Assembly (NCBI RefSeq): GCF_034377285.1
Contig: NZ_CP139715.1
Location: 5,002,501-5,066,500 of the forward strand
DNA: 64,000 nucleotides
Source of the DNA: Thalassobaculum sp. OXR-137
GTDB taxonomy: Bacteria; Pseudomonadota; Alphaproteobacteria; Thalassobaculales; Thalassobaculaceae
Direction: 5' to 3'
Below are positions 31,887-40,383 of the stretch, piece after piece. Position numbers and translations under genes: made by a program. A model generated the notes under the pieces. That model was given only the letters and a program-made list of their open reading frames with translations, did not search any database and was not told the DNA's origin. Positions within the stretch are counted from its first letter, which is position 1; each line of letters opens with the position of its first letter.

Positions 31887-32205
31887 CCCCGCCGCCTCGG
31901 CGGAGCTTCAGGCGGAGATCGACGCCGTCGCCGCGCAGATCGACGGCCTGGCCGCCGGTGCCGCGGACCGTGCCGCCCTCGAAGCCCGTGTCTCGGACCT
32001 GTGCGACGCGGTTCTGGCGCGCCCGCCGGGCGAGGCGAAAACCTTCCTGCCGGTGCTGGAGCAGCTCATCGCGCGGCTCGATGCCGCCGCCACGGTGATC
32101 CAGCAGCGTGGAGGCGACGGCGATTCGCCGGCGCCCGCCCGCTCGGCCCGATCCGCCGCCGCCGCCTATGGCGCCGGACAGAACCGCCGCCGACGTGGCT
32201 TCTGA
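31876..32205 (+). CDS. Unknown 109-residue protein of the fliO-fliP unit
   Basis: 109 residues, Ala-rich, predicted mostly helical with a possible coiled coil (residues 10-80: AELQAEIDAVAAQIDGL... FLPVLEQLIARLDAAATVIQQ) and a basic C-terminal end (QNRRRRGF). No signal peptide, membrane segment or family was recognised. The start overlaps the FlhB-like gene by 11 bases, and fliO begins 65 bases further on. A flagellar chaperone-like role fits its size and placing, but nothing proves it. Confidence 0.6.
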   Translation: MTDNPAASAELQAEIDAVAAQIDGLAAGAADRAALEARVSDLCDAVLARPPGEAKTFLPVLEQLIARLDAAATVIQQRGGDGDSPAPARSARSAAAAYGAGQNRRRRGF

Positions 32206-32270
32206 GAGCGCCCTCCGGCGCACCGGCGCACCGGCCTTGGCAGGGCCACGCGCGCCGCAGACAATGCGCC

Positions 32271-32594
32271 ATGGGTCTGTTCGACTACCTGCGCTTCATT
32301 CTTGCCTTCGGCTTCGTTCTGGGGCTGATCGGCATATGCTATTGGCTGGTGCGGCGGTACGCGGTCGAGCGGTTCGGACTGGCGATGAATCTCGGCAAGA
32401 CCCCGCGCCTGCGGATCGTCGAGAGCCGGGTGCTCGACGGGCGACGACGGCTGGTTCTGGTGCGGCGTGACGATGTGGAGCATCTGTTGGTGATCGGCGG
32501 AGAGAGCGACATGGTGGTGGAGACCGGCATTCCGGCCCCGCCGCTGCCGGCGCCGGACGTCGCGGCGATCTCTGACGAGGGGGCGGCGCGATGA
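32271..32594 (+). CDS. fliO: Flagellar export protein FliO
   Basis: 107 residues from ATG at 32271: one N-terminal membrane helix (FILAFGFVLGLIGICYWLVRRY) and a cytoplasmic domain with the FliO pattern (LRIVESRVLDGRRRLVLVRRDDVEHLLVIGG). FliO helps FliP assemble. The last codons overlap fliP by four bases (ATGA). Confidence 0.85.
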   Translation: MGLFDYLRFILAFGFVLGLIGICYWLVRRYAVERFGLAMNLGKTPRLRIVESRVLDGRRRLVLVRRDDVEHLLVIGGESDMVVETGIPAPPLPAPDVAAISDEGAAR

Positions 32595-33340
32595 CCGCGC
32601 GGCGGTTTCTCTGCCATCTAGCGGTCCTGGCCGGTCTCGCCGGGGCACTCTATGCCGCCCCGGCCCTCGCCCAGTCGCTGACCCTCGACGTCGGCGAGCC
32701 GGGCGGGTCGACCACCGCGCGGATCATCCAGCTCGTCGCCCTGGTCACGGTGCTGTCGCTGGCGCCGGGCATCCTGATGATGGTGACCTCCTTCACCCGC
32801 ATCATCGTGGTGTTCTCGCTGCTGCGCTCGGCGCTCGGCACCCAGCAGGCCCCGCCGAACATCGTCGCCATCAGCCTGGCGATGTTCATGACCGCCTTCA
32901 TCATGGCCGACACCTTCCAGACCGCCTGGCAGAACGGCGTTCGACCGTTGATCGAGGAGCAGATCGACGAGGAGGAGGCGTTCCGCGAGACCACCGCGCC
33001 CTTCCGGGTCTTCATGCTCGCCCAGGTGCGCGAGAAGGATCTTCAACTCTTCGAGGACATCGCCGAGGTGGGACCCGCCGAGACCGGGCTCAACGCCCCG
33101 CTCCAGGTGCTGGTCCCGGCCTTCATGATCAGCGAGCTGCGGCGTGCCTTCGAGATCGGGTTCCTGCTCTACCTGCCCTTCGTGATCATTGACATGGTCA
33201 TCGCCTCGGTCTTGATGTCCATGGGCATGATGATGGTGCCGCCGGTGACGATCTCGCTGCCGTTCAAGCTGATCTTCTTCGTGCTGGTGGACGGTTGGTA
33301 CATGGTCGCCGGCACGCTGGTCCGCAGCTTCGCGACATAG
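32591..33340 (+). CDS. fliP: Flagellar export gate protein FliP
   Basis: 249 residues with a signal-like N terminus, then four membrane segments and the FliP signatures VTSFTRIIVVFSLLRSALGTQQAPPN, VLVPAFMISELRRAFEIGFLLYLPFVIIDMVIAS and MMMVPPVTISLPFKLIFFVLVDGW. FliP forms the export gate core with FliQ and FliR, which are encoded on the opposite strand nearby. A weak GCGGC/GCCGC hairpin follows the stop. Confidence 0.96.
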   Translation: MTARRFLCHLAVLAGLAGALYAAPALAQSLTLDVGEPGGSTTARIIQLVALVTVLSLAPGILMMVTSFTRIIVVFSLLRSALGTQQAPPNIVAISLAMFMTAFIMADTFQTAWQNGVRPLIEEQIDEEEAFRETTAPFRVFMLAQVREKDLQLFEDIAEVGPAETGLNAPLQVLVPAFMISELRRAFEIGFLLYLPFVIIDMVIASVLMSMGMMMVPPVTISLPFKLIFFVLVDGWYMVAGTLVRSFAT

Positions 33341-33398
33341 GGGCGGCTTACCGCCGCTTCCCACCTTCCCGGCCTCCCGGCAGTAAGAAGAGACGCCC

Positions 33399-36300
33399 TC
33401 AGTTCGTGGCGCTGAGCGGGCCCTGTTTCAGCTTGTCGCGGTAGCTCGACAGGAAGGCCTGGAACCGGCCGATTTCCTCGAACCGCTCCGATAGGCGCAG
33501 GAACTCGTCCGGCCCGCTGTCGGTATTGTTGGTGATCAGGCGGAAGGCCTCGCGGAACGGCGTGTCGTCCATCTGCGTGCCGTAGATCTGGCGCAGCCGG
33601 TTCAGGCCGTTGTCGTTGTCGCTGAGCGCCAGAGAGACCGCCCAATTGACGATGAAGTTCGCCTGCTCCGGCGTCAGGCGGCGGCCGTCGCGACCGGCCT
33701 CGCCCACCAGGGTGCGGAAGGTCTTCGCCGCCTCGACCCATTCCTGGGTCCGCCAGTAGATGTCGGCCCGCAGCAGCTCGGCCTCCCGGCTGCGGTCGTT
33801 CGCCAGCAGCTTCAGCGCACCCTGGGCATCGCCCAGATCGAAGATCGCCCGGGCGCGCAGGCGGCTGCGTTCGCCCGCCAGTGCCGAGCCGAGCCCGGGC
33901 GCCACACTCTCGTCCAGCGCGGCGATGGCGCTCTCGGGCTGGCGGTCGAGCAGCAGGATCAGCGCCAGACGTGCCCCGACCCGCGCCTTCTCGGTGCCCT
34001 GGAGGCGGAACTTCACCTGCCGGTCGAGCAGCCGGGCCGCCCGGTCGAGCAGATCGACCTTCACCAGCCGGTCGGCCAGGGATTCGATGATCTTGTCGCC
34101 GGCCGCGCCCACGGGCGTGAGCTCGCGGAACTGGTCATACAGCGCCAGCGCCTGCAGCGGCGTCATCGCCTCGGCCACGCCGCTGGTGAAGATGTCGCTG
34201 AACGCCTCGGTCAGCTCGAAGGCCAGGTCGCGGGTATCAGGATTATCGGGGAAGAACGTCACCGCCTGGCGCAGCGCGTCCAGCCCCTCCTCGAACTCAT
34301 TCTCCTCCAGGCGCAGCCGTCCGAGATCGCGCAGCAGCTCGAACTCCACCCTGTCGCCGCGCCAGGCATAGCGCAGCTCGTCCAACCGGTCGGCCGCCTG
34401 CTTCGGCGTGATGCGGCCGTCCTCCAGCCGGTGCTGGATCAGCGCGCGCTCGGAACGCACCCGCGCCCAGCGGTCCTCGCCGTCGGCGAGCCGGTTCCAT
34501 ATATCCAGGGCGGCCTCGAGGTCGCCGAAAGCGTAGAGCACGCGGCCGCGCAGAAAGTCGAGCCGCGCCCGCTCGCCCGGCGTCGGATCGCCCTCGGCGA
34601 TCACATCGAGGAAGGCGCCGGCGCCGCGGAAGTCGCCGGCCCGGATCGCCGCCTCGGCCGCCTGCATCGCGAGTTCGGTGGTGTAGTTCCGCGGATAGCC
34701 GCCCGGGATTTCGCCGGCCCGCGCGATATGCTCGACCGCCTCGTCCCACTTGCCCTGGCCGGCAGTCGCGGCACCGCGCCAGAGCTCGGCCTCGGAGAAG
34801 CCGTTCAGGGCCGCGTCGTCCAGATATTCCTCGGCCTCGGCGTTGCGGCCGAGCATGAAGCTGGCGGCCCCGCGCAGCGCCTTAACATCCGGACGGTTCG
34901 CCAGATCCTCGTCCGACTGGGCGATGGTCCGCAGCAGGCCGATGGCTTCCGCCGCCAGCCCGCGGGCGAAGTAGAACTGGGCGAGCTCCAGCCGAGGCCC
35001 GTTGCGCGAGATGCTGGTCGCCTCGGAAATGCGGAGTTGGAGCGCCTGGCGCTGGTTCAGGAAATCGGCGTCCGAGCCCAGGCGCCAGTTCGCCATGTCG
35101 AAGATCCGTCCCGGCGGCAGACCGGCGGTGAGCCCCTCGAACCGCCCGCCGGTGTAGACGTCGTCGGCCGAACGCGGCGCCGGGCCGGACAGAACCATGC
35201 CGGCCTCGCGGGTGATGGCGATCCCGTCGGGCAGCACGCGGACCGCGATGTCCGACCGGTTCGGCCGCACCACCACGCCCTGCAGCGATCCGAGGATCTC
35301 CATGTCGGGATACCGGCGATTGCCGTCGATACCGCGGGACAGCGGGGTGATCGGGATCAGGAAGAGGCTGTCGCCCACCTCGGGATCGTTGACCACCATC
35401 GGATCGCCCACGCCCTCGACCGGGATGAACAGCCGCGGCCCCTGGGGGCTGACCATCTGGGCGTCGATGCGGAGCGGGACGTCCGGCCGGGAAAGCTGCG
35501 GCTGCAGGTCGAGCACCCAGGCGCTCCCATCGCGCCACACCCGCGGATTGACGCCCTCGACGACCGGAATCCGAACCACCGATCCGGTCGAGGCGGGGAC
35601 CTGCTGCGGTTCCCCCACGATCTCGTTCGTCAGCCCGGCCAGCTGGCTCGTATCGATGGTAACGGCGCGGTCGAACCCGACCCAGACATACCCCGCCCGC
35701 GGAAATACGACGGCGGCGGTCTCGTCTTCGAACGCGAAGCGCAGGGAAATGGCATCGGCATTGTTCAGCCGGGTGATGGCCAGCGGCGGGCCGGCGATCG
35801 GGGGCATCGCCGCCGCGGGCGCCATGTCCAGGCGCGTCGCGTCGTCCAGGGCGGTCTCGTTCCCGGCCTGGGCAGCCGGAACCGTCGAGCGGACATCCGG
35901 AAGATTGGTGACGGCGCCAGTCGGCTCGGAGCTCAGGGAGCCTTCCGGCGGCGGGGCCGTCGCGCTGCGGACGTTGTTCTGGGATGCGATCTCGGGCGTG
36001 GCCGGGACGGGTGCCGCGGCCGGAGCCGGCGCCTCGCCGGGATTGGCGCCCTGGGCTGCCGGAATTTCCGCCTGGGCCGATCCGCGCGCGGCCGGCACAC
36101 CGTCGGCCGAGGGCGCCCGCTGAGCCTCGGCAGTCGGGGCAGGAACCGGGGCCGGCTGGGAACCCGCCGGGGGGACCGTGATCCCGCTCCCGTCGCGCAT
36201 CACATCCACGACGACCTTCGGCCCGGACTGGAAGGCCTTGATCGAGCGGCCATCGGGCACGGGCAGCGTGACGGCGAGGCCGGTGCTCGACGGCATGCTC

Positions 36301-37022
36301 GCCACGCCCCGCAGCGGCTCGGGCAGCCGGCGACGCAGGGCGTCGTCGTCGATCCGCCCCGGGCGGGCGAACAGGATGCGGGCTGCGCCGGCCTGCGGCT
36401 CGACCTCGAAATCCACCGGCGCCGGCCAATCGAAGACGATGCGGTCGTAGTTGGGATGCTGTCCGGTGCGCGTCGGAATCAGCGGACCGGCTTCGGCGGC
36501 AGGGGGCTGGGGCGCAGGGGCCTGGGCCGCAGGGGCTTGAGGCGCAGGGGCCGCGGCCTGGGCTGGCGGCGGGGCGGCGGCCGGGGCCGGCGGCGGTGCC
36601 GCCTGTTGAGGGGCGGCCGGCGCGGGTTGACTGGGCGCCAGGGGGGCCGGCGCGCTGGTCCGGTCGGACAGATCGATGACGATCCGGTTGCCGTCGCGGG
36701 TGGTGCGCAGACGGTGGTTGCCGGTCAGTTCGATCACCGCGCTGCGGCCGTCGCTGCCGATCCTTCCGCCGGAGATGAACCGGCCAAGCCCGCCGGCCGC
36801 GGCGGCGATGTCCCCTTCGATCGGCTGCGAGAACCGGATCACCAGGGAATCGCCGAATCGTTCGGCGGAATAGTCGACCGAGCGCGGCCAGTCGAACACC
36901 AGCCGCTCCGATGTCGGCGTGGAACCGCCGCTGACCTGCACCGGCACCGCCAGGGCGGGGCCGGCCAGCCACAGCAGCAGGACGGCGAGCAGAGAGACGG
37001 TGCGGAGAACGGCGCGGGTCAT
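33399..37022 (-). CDS. Large secreted TPR protein with AMIN-like beta repeats
   Basis: 1207 residues from ATG at 37022. It starts with a signal peptide (VLRTVSLLAVLLLWLAGPALA) and so is exported. Residues about 26-120 and 185-290 hold two similar beta-rich units with the RLVFDWPRSVDY / RIVFDWPAPVDF motif, like AMIN-type cell-wall-binding domains. A Pro/Ala/Gln-rich linker lies between them and a second around 290-370. A third beta block follows near 450. From about 640 to 1150 there are many TPR-like helical repeats. The protein lies at the end of the cheY-cheZ-MotB-MotB operon, its start overlapping the MotB-like gene. A periplasmic scaffold tied to motility is my guess. Confidence 0.75.
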   Translation of the reverse strand: MTRAVLRTVSLLAVLLLWLAGPALAVPVQVSGGSTPTSERLVFDWPRSVDYSAERFGDSLVIRFSQPIEGDIAAAAGGLGRFISGGRIGSDGRSAVIELTGNHRLRTTRDGNRIVIDLSDRTSAPAPLAPSQPAPAAPQQAAPPPAPAAAPPPAQAAAPAPQAPAAQAPAPQPPAAEAGPLIPTRTGQHPNYDRIVFDWPAPVDFEVEPQAGAARILFARPGRIDDDALRRRLPEPLRGVASMPSSTGLAVTLPVPDGRSIKAFQSGPKVVVDVMRDGSGITVPPAGSQPAPVPAPTAEAQRAPSADGVPAARGSAQAEIPAAQGANPGEAPAPAAAPVPATPEIASQNNVRSATAPPPEGSLSSEPTGAVTNLPDVRSTVPAAQAGNETALDDATRLDMAPAAAMPPIAGPPLAITRLNNADAISLRFAFEDETAAVVFPRAGYVWVGFDRAVTIDTSQLAGLTNEIVGEPQQVPASTGSVVRIPVVEGVNPRVWRDGSAWVLDLQPQLSRPDVPLRIDAQMVSPQGPRLFIPVEGVGDPMVVNDPEVGDSLFLIPITPLSRGIDGNRRYPDMEILGSLQGVVVRPNRSDIAVRVLPDGIAITREAGMVLSGPAPRSADDVYTGGRFEGLTAGLPPGRIFDMANWRLGSDADFLNQRQALQLRISEATSISRNGPRLELAQFYFARGLAAEAIGLLRTIAQSDEDLANRPDVKALRGAASFMLGRNAEAEEYLDDAALNGFSEAELWRGAATAGQGKWDEAVEHIARAGEIPGGYPRNYTTELAMQAAEAAIRAGDFRGAGAFLDVIAEGDPTPGERARLDFLRGRVLYAFGDLEAALDIWNRLADGEDRWARVRSERALIQHRLEDGRITPKQAADRLDELRYAWRGDRVEFELLRDLGRLRLEENEFEEGLDALRQAVTFFPDNPDTRDLAFELTEAFSDIFTSGVAEAMTPLQALALYDQFRELTPVGAAGDKIIESLADRLVKVDLLDRAARLLDRQVKFRLQGTEKARVGARLALILLLDRQPESAIAALDESVAPGLGSALAGERSRLRARAIFDLGDAQGALKLLANDRSREAELLRADIYWRTQEWVEAAKTFRTLVGEAGRDGRRLTPEQANFIVNWAVSLALSDNDNGLNRLRQIYGTQMDDTPFREAFRLITNNTDSGPDEFLRLSERFEEIGRFQAFLSSYRDKLKQGPLSATN

Positions 37023-37777
37023 GGCGCGCGCTCCGGAAAGATCACCACGTCGACCCGGCGGGCCAGCGCGTAGCGGCGGGCCATCTCCAGGGTCGGCGCC
37101 ACGTCGCTGAACCGGCTGGCGCCGCGTCCCTCGACCGTCGGCTGGCGGGGATACCCGGTCTGCATCAGCCGGGTCGCCACTGCATCCGCGCGGGCCAGGG
37201 AAATCTCCCAATTCGAGGCATAGCGCCCGCCGCCGGTCATCGGCTGCGGATCGGCATGGCCGACCACGTCGATCCGGTTTGGCAGGGTGGCCAGTGCGGT
37301 CGACAGAATGCCCACGGCACTGCGGGCGTCCCGTGTCAGCTCGGCGGCGCCGACGGCGAAGAGCAGGTCCGCCGGCAGGGCGATGACCAGTTGATCCCCG
37401 GCGCGGGCGATCATGGCCTGGCTCAGCACCGGGTCCGCCGCCATCTTTGCCTCGAGAACCGGTTCCAGATAGCCGAGCGAGAAGCCGCGACGGGTCCGTT
37501 CCGCCGACACGCTGAGTTCCACCGGCGGCGTTTCCTTCACCGCCGACACCTCGCGGCCGAGCACGAGAGCCATGGCGCCGGCGGCATTTTCGAAGCTGGG
37601 CGTGTCGACCGTCGTCATGGCGAAGCGCAGCACGAAGAACGCCAGCATCAGCGACACCAGATCGACCAGCGTCACCATCCAGCTCGCGCCGCCGCCGTAT
37701 TTGCGTCCTGCCCGGCGGCCGAGCTTGCGCTCGCCGCGGCGGACCATCGTCCGGACATGGGACAGCTCGACGGTCAC
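37019..37777 (-). CDS. MotB-like OmpA-domain membrane protein (with membrane Asp)
   Basis: 252 residues from a GTG at 37777 (GTGA overlap with the upstream gene). One N-terminal membrane helix, SWMVTLVDLVSLMLAFFVLRFAM, holds an aspartate (D39) where MotB has its proton-binding Asp. The periplasmic C-terminal half (IDVVGHADPQP, NWEISLARADAVATRL, VEGRGASRF) is an OmpA/MotB peptidoglycan-binding domain. It would anchor a stator-like or envelope complex to the wall. No MotA gene is seen in the window. It is encoded beside a second MotB-like protein that lacks the aspartate. Confidence 0.82.
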   Translation of the reverse strand: MTVELSHVRTMVRRGERKLGRRAGRKYGGGASWMVTLVDLVSLMLAFFVLRFAMTTVDTPSFENAAGAMALVLGREVSAVKETPPVELSVSAERTRRGFSLGYLEPVLEAKMAADPVLSQAMIARAGDQLVIALPADLLFAVGAAELTRDARSAVGILSTALATLPNRIDVVGHADPQPMTGGGRYASNWEISLARADAVATRLMQTGYPRQPTVEGRGASRFSDVAPTLEMARRYALARRVDVVIFPERAP

Positions 37778-38442
37778 GATGCCCCGCCCCCGAGCTCCGG
37801 TCCGTACGCGCCTGCCGGCCGCGTGCGGAAGATCAGGCGCACGACCTCCGGATCGAACGGCTCCAGCCCGGCGGACAGGATCGCCGGATCGACCTCATGA
37901 TCGGCGAAGACGCGGACAGTCTCGCTGGCGCGGAAGACGAGCTGATCCCGGTCGCGCTGCGGCGCCGATTCCGACGCGCCGTAGAGAATCTGCAGCTCCA
38001 GAACGCTGCCCGCCGGCGGATTGTTCAGAATCGGGGCCAGACGGCCGGCGAGCCGCTCCATCACCGGAGTCACGCCGCCTGCGGCCGGGGCGTAGACCTG
38101 CCGGGCCGGGATCGAGACGAAAATCGGATTGCCGTCGGCTTCGACCTGGACTTCGACGGCCGGCAGCACCTCCCGGAAGACGGTGCCCAACGCGGAGCGA
38201 ACGGATTCGCCGATCACCCTGCCGGGCTCGGCGTCCAGCAGATCCTCGGCGATGTCCGAGCGTACGGCCGACGGGAAAGCGCGCTTCACGCTCTCCATGA
38301 CCCGGTCGCTGCGCCCTTCCTCGACCGTGGAAATGGCATTGAGCATGATGAAGAAGGCCAGCAGCAACAGAAACAGGCTGAGGAACAGCGGCTGGCTGCT
38401 GCCCTTGTCGGGGTCCCGTCGCTCTGCCCGGCTGAATGTCAT
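37774..38442 (-). CDS. MotB-like membrane protein lacking the membrane Asp
   Basis: 222 residues with one N-terminal membrane helix (PLFLSLFLLLLAFFIMLNAIS) similar to MotB in placing but with no acidic residue in it. The periplasmic part contains a weak OmpA-like fold (VEVQVEADGNPIFVSIPA, LAPILNNPPAGSVLELQILYG, SETVRVFADHEVDP). It cannot itself carry a proton path in the usual way. It overlaps the downstream MotB-like gene and begins six bases after the cheZ stop, so the two are likely partners. Confidence 0.72.
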   Translation of the reverse strand: MTFSRAERRDPDKGSSQPLFLSLFLLLLAFFIMLNAISTVEEGRSDRVMESVKRAFPSAVRSDIAEDLLDAEPGRVIGESVRSALGTVFREVLPAVEVQVEADGNPIFVSIPARQVYAPAAGGVTPVMERLAGRLAPILNNPPAGSVLELQILYGASESAPQRDRDQLVFRASETVRVFADHEVDPAILSAGLEPFDPEVVRLIFRTRPAGAYGPELGGGAS

Positions 38443-38448
38443 TCGCGC

Positions 38449-38874
38449 CTAATCGAGGTTATCGAACAGCGCGTCGACCTCCGCTTGGCTCGTGGCCGCT
38501 CCCGGCAACTGTGGACCGTTGAGCAACCCGCTCTCCGAAGCCGACCCGTTCCCTCTTTTTTCGTCTATTTCCCGCGCTTTGTCACGTTTTGTTTCGAGCG
38601 CAGGTGCAGTCGAGGAGTCGAGCAGGGTCACGGCCTCGCGGATCGCGCTGAGACGCTGCCCCACAATGTCGCGCATCGCGGACGCCTCGAAGATGGATCC
38701 GGTGGCGGCGAAAATAGCCTCGCCGACGGCACCGCCGGCGGATTCACCGGTGTCCATCAGCATTTCCGCGGCTTCCAGTACCCGGTCGAACGCGTCCTGA
38801 AGCTCGCCGTCGGCGGCCGCGATCTCCGACAGAGCGCGTGCCAACGCGCTGTCGGCTTCGACCCCGGACTTCAC
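38449..38874 (-). CDS. cheZ: Divergent CheZ-like CheY phosphatase
   Basis: 141 residues, start GTG. The helix SIFEASAMRDIVGQRLSAIREAV holds D69-x3-Q73, matching the catalytic Asp and Gln of CheZ (D..TGQ). The C terminus SQAEVDALFDNLD resembles the CheY-binding tail of CheZ. It is shorter than enterobacterial CheZ (about 214), chiefly in the N-terminal helix. A cheY lies directly upstream (22-base gap), which supports the call. It would dephosphorylate CheY and end tumble/reversal signals. Confidence 0.8.
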   Translation of the reverse strand: MKSGVEADSALARALSEIAAADGELQDAFDRVLEAAEMLMDTGESAGGAVGEAIFAATGSIFEASAMRDIVGQRLSAIREAVTLLDSSTAPALETKRDKAREIDEKRGNGSASESGLLNGPQLPGAATSQAEVDALFDNLD

Positions 38875-38896
38875 CCCGCCCCGCCCGGTCGCATAC

Positions 38897-39283
38897 TCAG
38901 AACTCGCCGATGACCGCGGTCATCTTGGTCTTGAGCGTGGCGGCGTTGAACGGCTTCACGATGTAGTTGTTCACGCCCGCCTTCTTGGCGGCGATCACGT
39001 TCTCGGTCTTGCTTTCGGCGGTGACCATGATGAACGGCGTGGACTTCAGCTTGGCGTCGGTACGCACTTCCTTGAGGAGCTGTAGGCCGGTCATCGGTTC
39101 CATATTCCAGTCGGAGATGACCAGACCGAAATCGCCGCGACGCAGCTTCTGCAGGGCCGTCGCCCCATCGGACGCTTCATCGACATTCGCGAAACCCAGT
39201 TGGCGCAGCAAATTTCGAATGATCCTCAACATCGTCTTGTAGTCGTCGACGATGAGAATCGACATGTTCATATCAACCGCCAT
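38897..39283 (-). CDS. cheY: Chemotaxis response regulator CheY
   Basis: 128 residues from ATG at 39283 with GAGGAG upstream; longer upstream codons are not family-like. A single receiver domain with acidic pocket D13/D14, phosphorylation site D58 in VISDWNMEP, T88, Y107 and K110. This is CheY-type. Phospho-CheY would bind FliM, and the next gene encodes a CheZ-like phosphatase. A sigma-54-like element (39342-39358) precedes it. Confidence 0.9.
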   Translation of the reverse strand: MAVDMNMSILIVDDYKTMLRIIRNLLRQLGFANVDEASDGATALQKLRRGDFGLVISDWNMEPMTGLQLLKEVRTDAKLKSTPFIMVTAESKTENVIAAKKAGVNNYIVKPFNAATLKTKMTAVIGEF

Positions 39284-39341
39284 AACCCGTCTCCTCAAGT
39301 CACTGATGCCCGCCCAAAGATGCGCGGGCGCCGCCGAATTC

Positions 39342-39358
39342 GGCACAACGTATGCCAG
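39342..39358 (-). promoter_or_regulatory. Possible sigma-54 promoter for cheY operon
   Basis: Minus strand TGGCATA-CGTT-GTGCC has GG-N10-GC spacing but weak -12 and -24 words. It is about 58 bases upstream of the cheY ATG, where a promoter is expected. Confidence 0.4.
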
Positions 39359-39455
39359 GGGGGTTAAAACCTTGTAAACGAGATTAGTGATTTAGCCGCC
39401 GTAATTTAGACACCGACACCTGTGGAGGCGGTGGCGCCGAAGCCCACTCGCCGAT

Positions 39456-40382
39456 TCAGTTGATATCCGGCATCTTTCGTCGCTCCGCGATGCGCGCCGT
39501 CACCTCTTTCGCCCGCTCCGGCGTCATCGCCGCCAGTACCGGCGCTGTCTTCGACGCCTTCATCCGCTCGATTACCTGCAGCAGGATATCCATGTCGAGA
39601 GCATCGAAAATCTTCGCCGCGTCCTTCGCCTTCATTGTCTCATAGATCTTTACGAGACTGGCAAGCTGTTCTTCTTCCTGCTTGTCGTACTTGCGGATCA
39701 GGTCTTCGATTTCGGCCTTGATGCCGTTCAGTTCTCCGATCTTCTGATCGATGCGGTGTTCAGCCGCGGCGAGCAGCCCTTCGCGCTGAACGATCGTCTG
39801 CTCGCGCGCCTCCAACTCCTGCCGGCGATCGGCCAGGCTCTGCAGCAGCTCGATCTGCGATTTTCCGAGGTTGAACGGGTCGACCTTCTCTCCGGAGCCG
39901 GTGGAGTCGGCCTGGGCAAGCTGCATGATCGGACGCGACGCCTCGGGCGAGTCGGCGGTCACCACCGGTCCTGTCGGCGCGTCGATCGGACCCTGGGCCT
40001 CCGGCGCGGCGGCGCTGGCGACGGTTCCGATGGTGATGGATTTCACCAGCGTGTCCCGCCGCTCCCACAGATCGGCAACCTTGACCGACAGCACGAGCGC
40101 CGCGGCGAACGCGGTCAGCGGCAGGATCCGCAGCGCGGCGCCGCCCCGTTTCGCCGCCTTTGCCGGCTTGGCGTCCGGGCCGGGTTTCCCACCCTGCCCG
40201 TCCCGCTGCTGCTGTTGCTGCTGTGCGGCGCGTATGGCCGCCGCCGCAGCGCGGCCGCGTGCCAGCCGCTCGGCGTTCGGGGTCGCCGCACGGGCGGCCA
40301 CCGGGGCGTGGGTCCGGCCGAGTTTGGCTTCGTCGTCCTGCGGGGGCGGAGCCGCCCGTCGTCCCATCCGGTCGTAGCTCAT
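39456..40382 (-). CDS. motE: MotE-family flagellar protein (MgtE-N domain)
   Basis: 308 residues from ATG at 40382, one base past the DUF6468 stop (ATG at 40394 is also possible). Proline/alanine/glutamine-rich N terminus, a membrane helix at about 85-105 (RILPLTAFAAALVLSVKVADLW), a low-complexity periplasmic stretch, a coiled coil (LLQSLADRRQELEAREQTIVQREGLL) and a C-terminal MgtE-N-like helix domain (YETMKAKDAAKIFDALDMDILLQVIERM). MotE proteins support stator or MotC-type assembly in alphaproteobacteria. It ends the fliL-fliM-DUF6468 unit. Confidence 0.8.
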   Translation of the reverse strand: MSYDRMGRRAAPPPQDDEAKLGRTHAPVAARAATPNAERLARGRAAAAAIRAAQQQQQQRDGQGGKPGPDAKPAKAAKRGGAALRILPLTAFAAALVLSVKVADLWERRDTLVKSITIGTVASAAAPEAQGPIDAPTGPVVTADSPEASRPIMQLAQADSTGSGEKVDPFNLGKSQIELLQSLADRRQELEAREQTIVQREGLLAAAEHRIDQKIGELNGIKAEIEDLIRKYDKQEEEQLASLVKIYETMKAKDAAKIFDALDMDILLQVIERMKASKTAPVLAAMTPERAKEVTARIAERRKMPDIN

Positions 40383-40383
40383 C

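Noticed and set aside
34431-37073. Open frame of 880 codons on the plus strand opposite the large TPR gene
   Set aside because: Antisense shadow. The Arg/Gly/His-rich translation has no domain, and the minus-strand frame has a signal peptide and TPRs.
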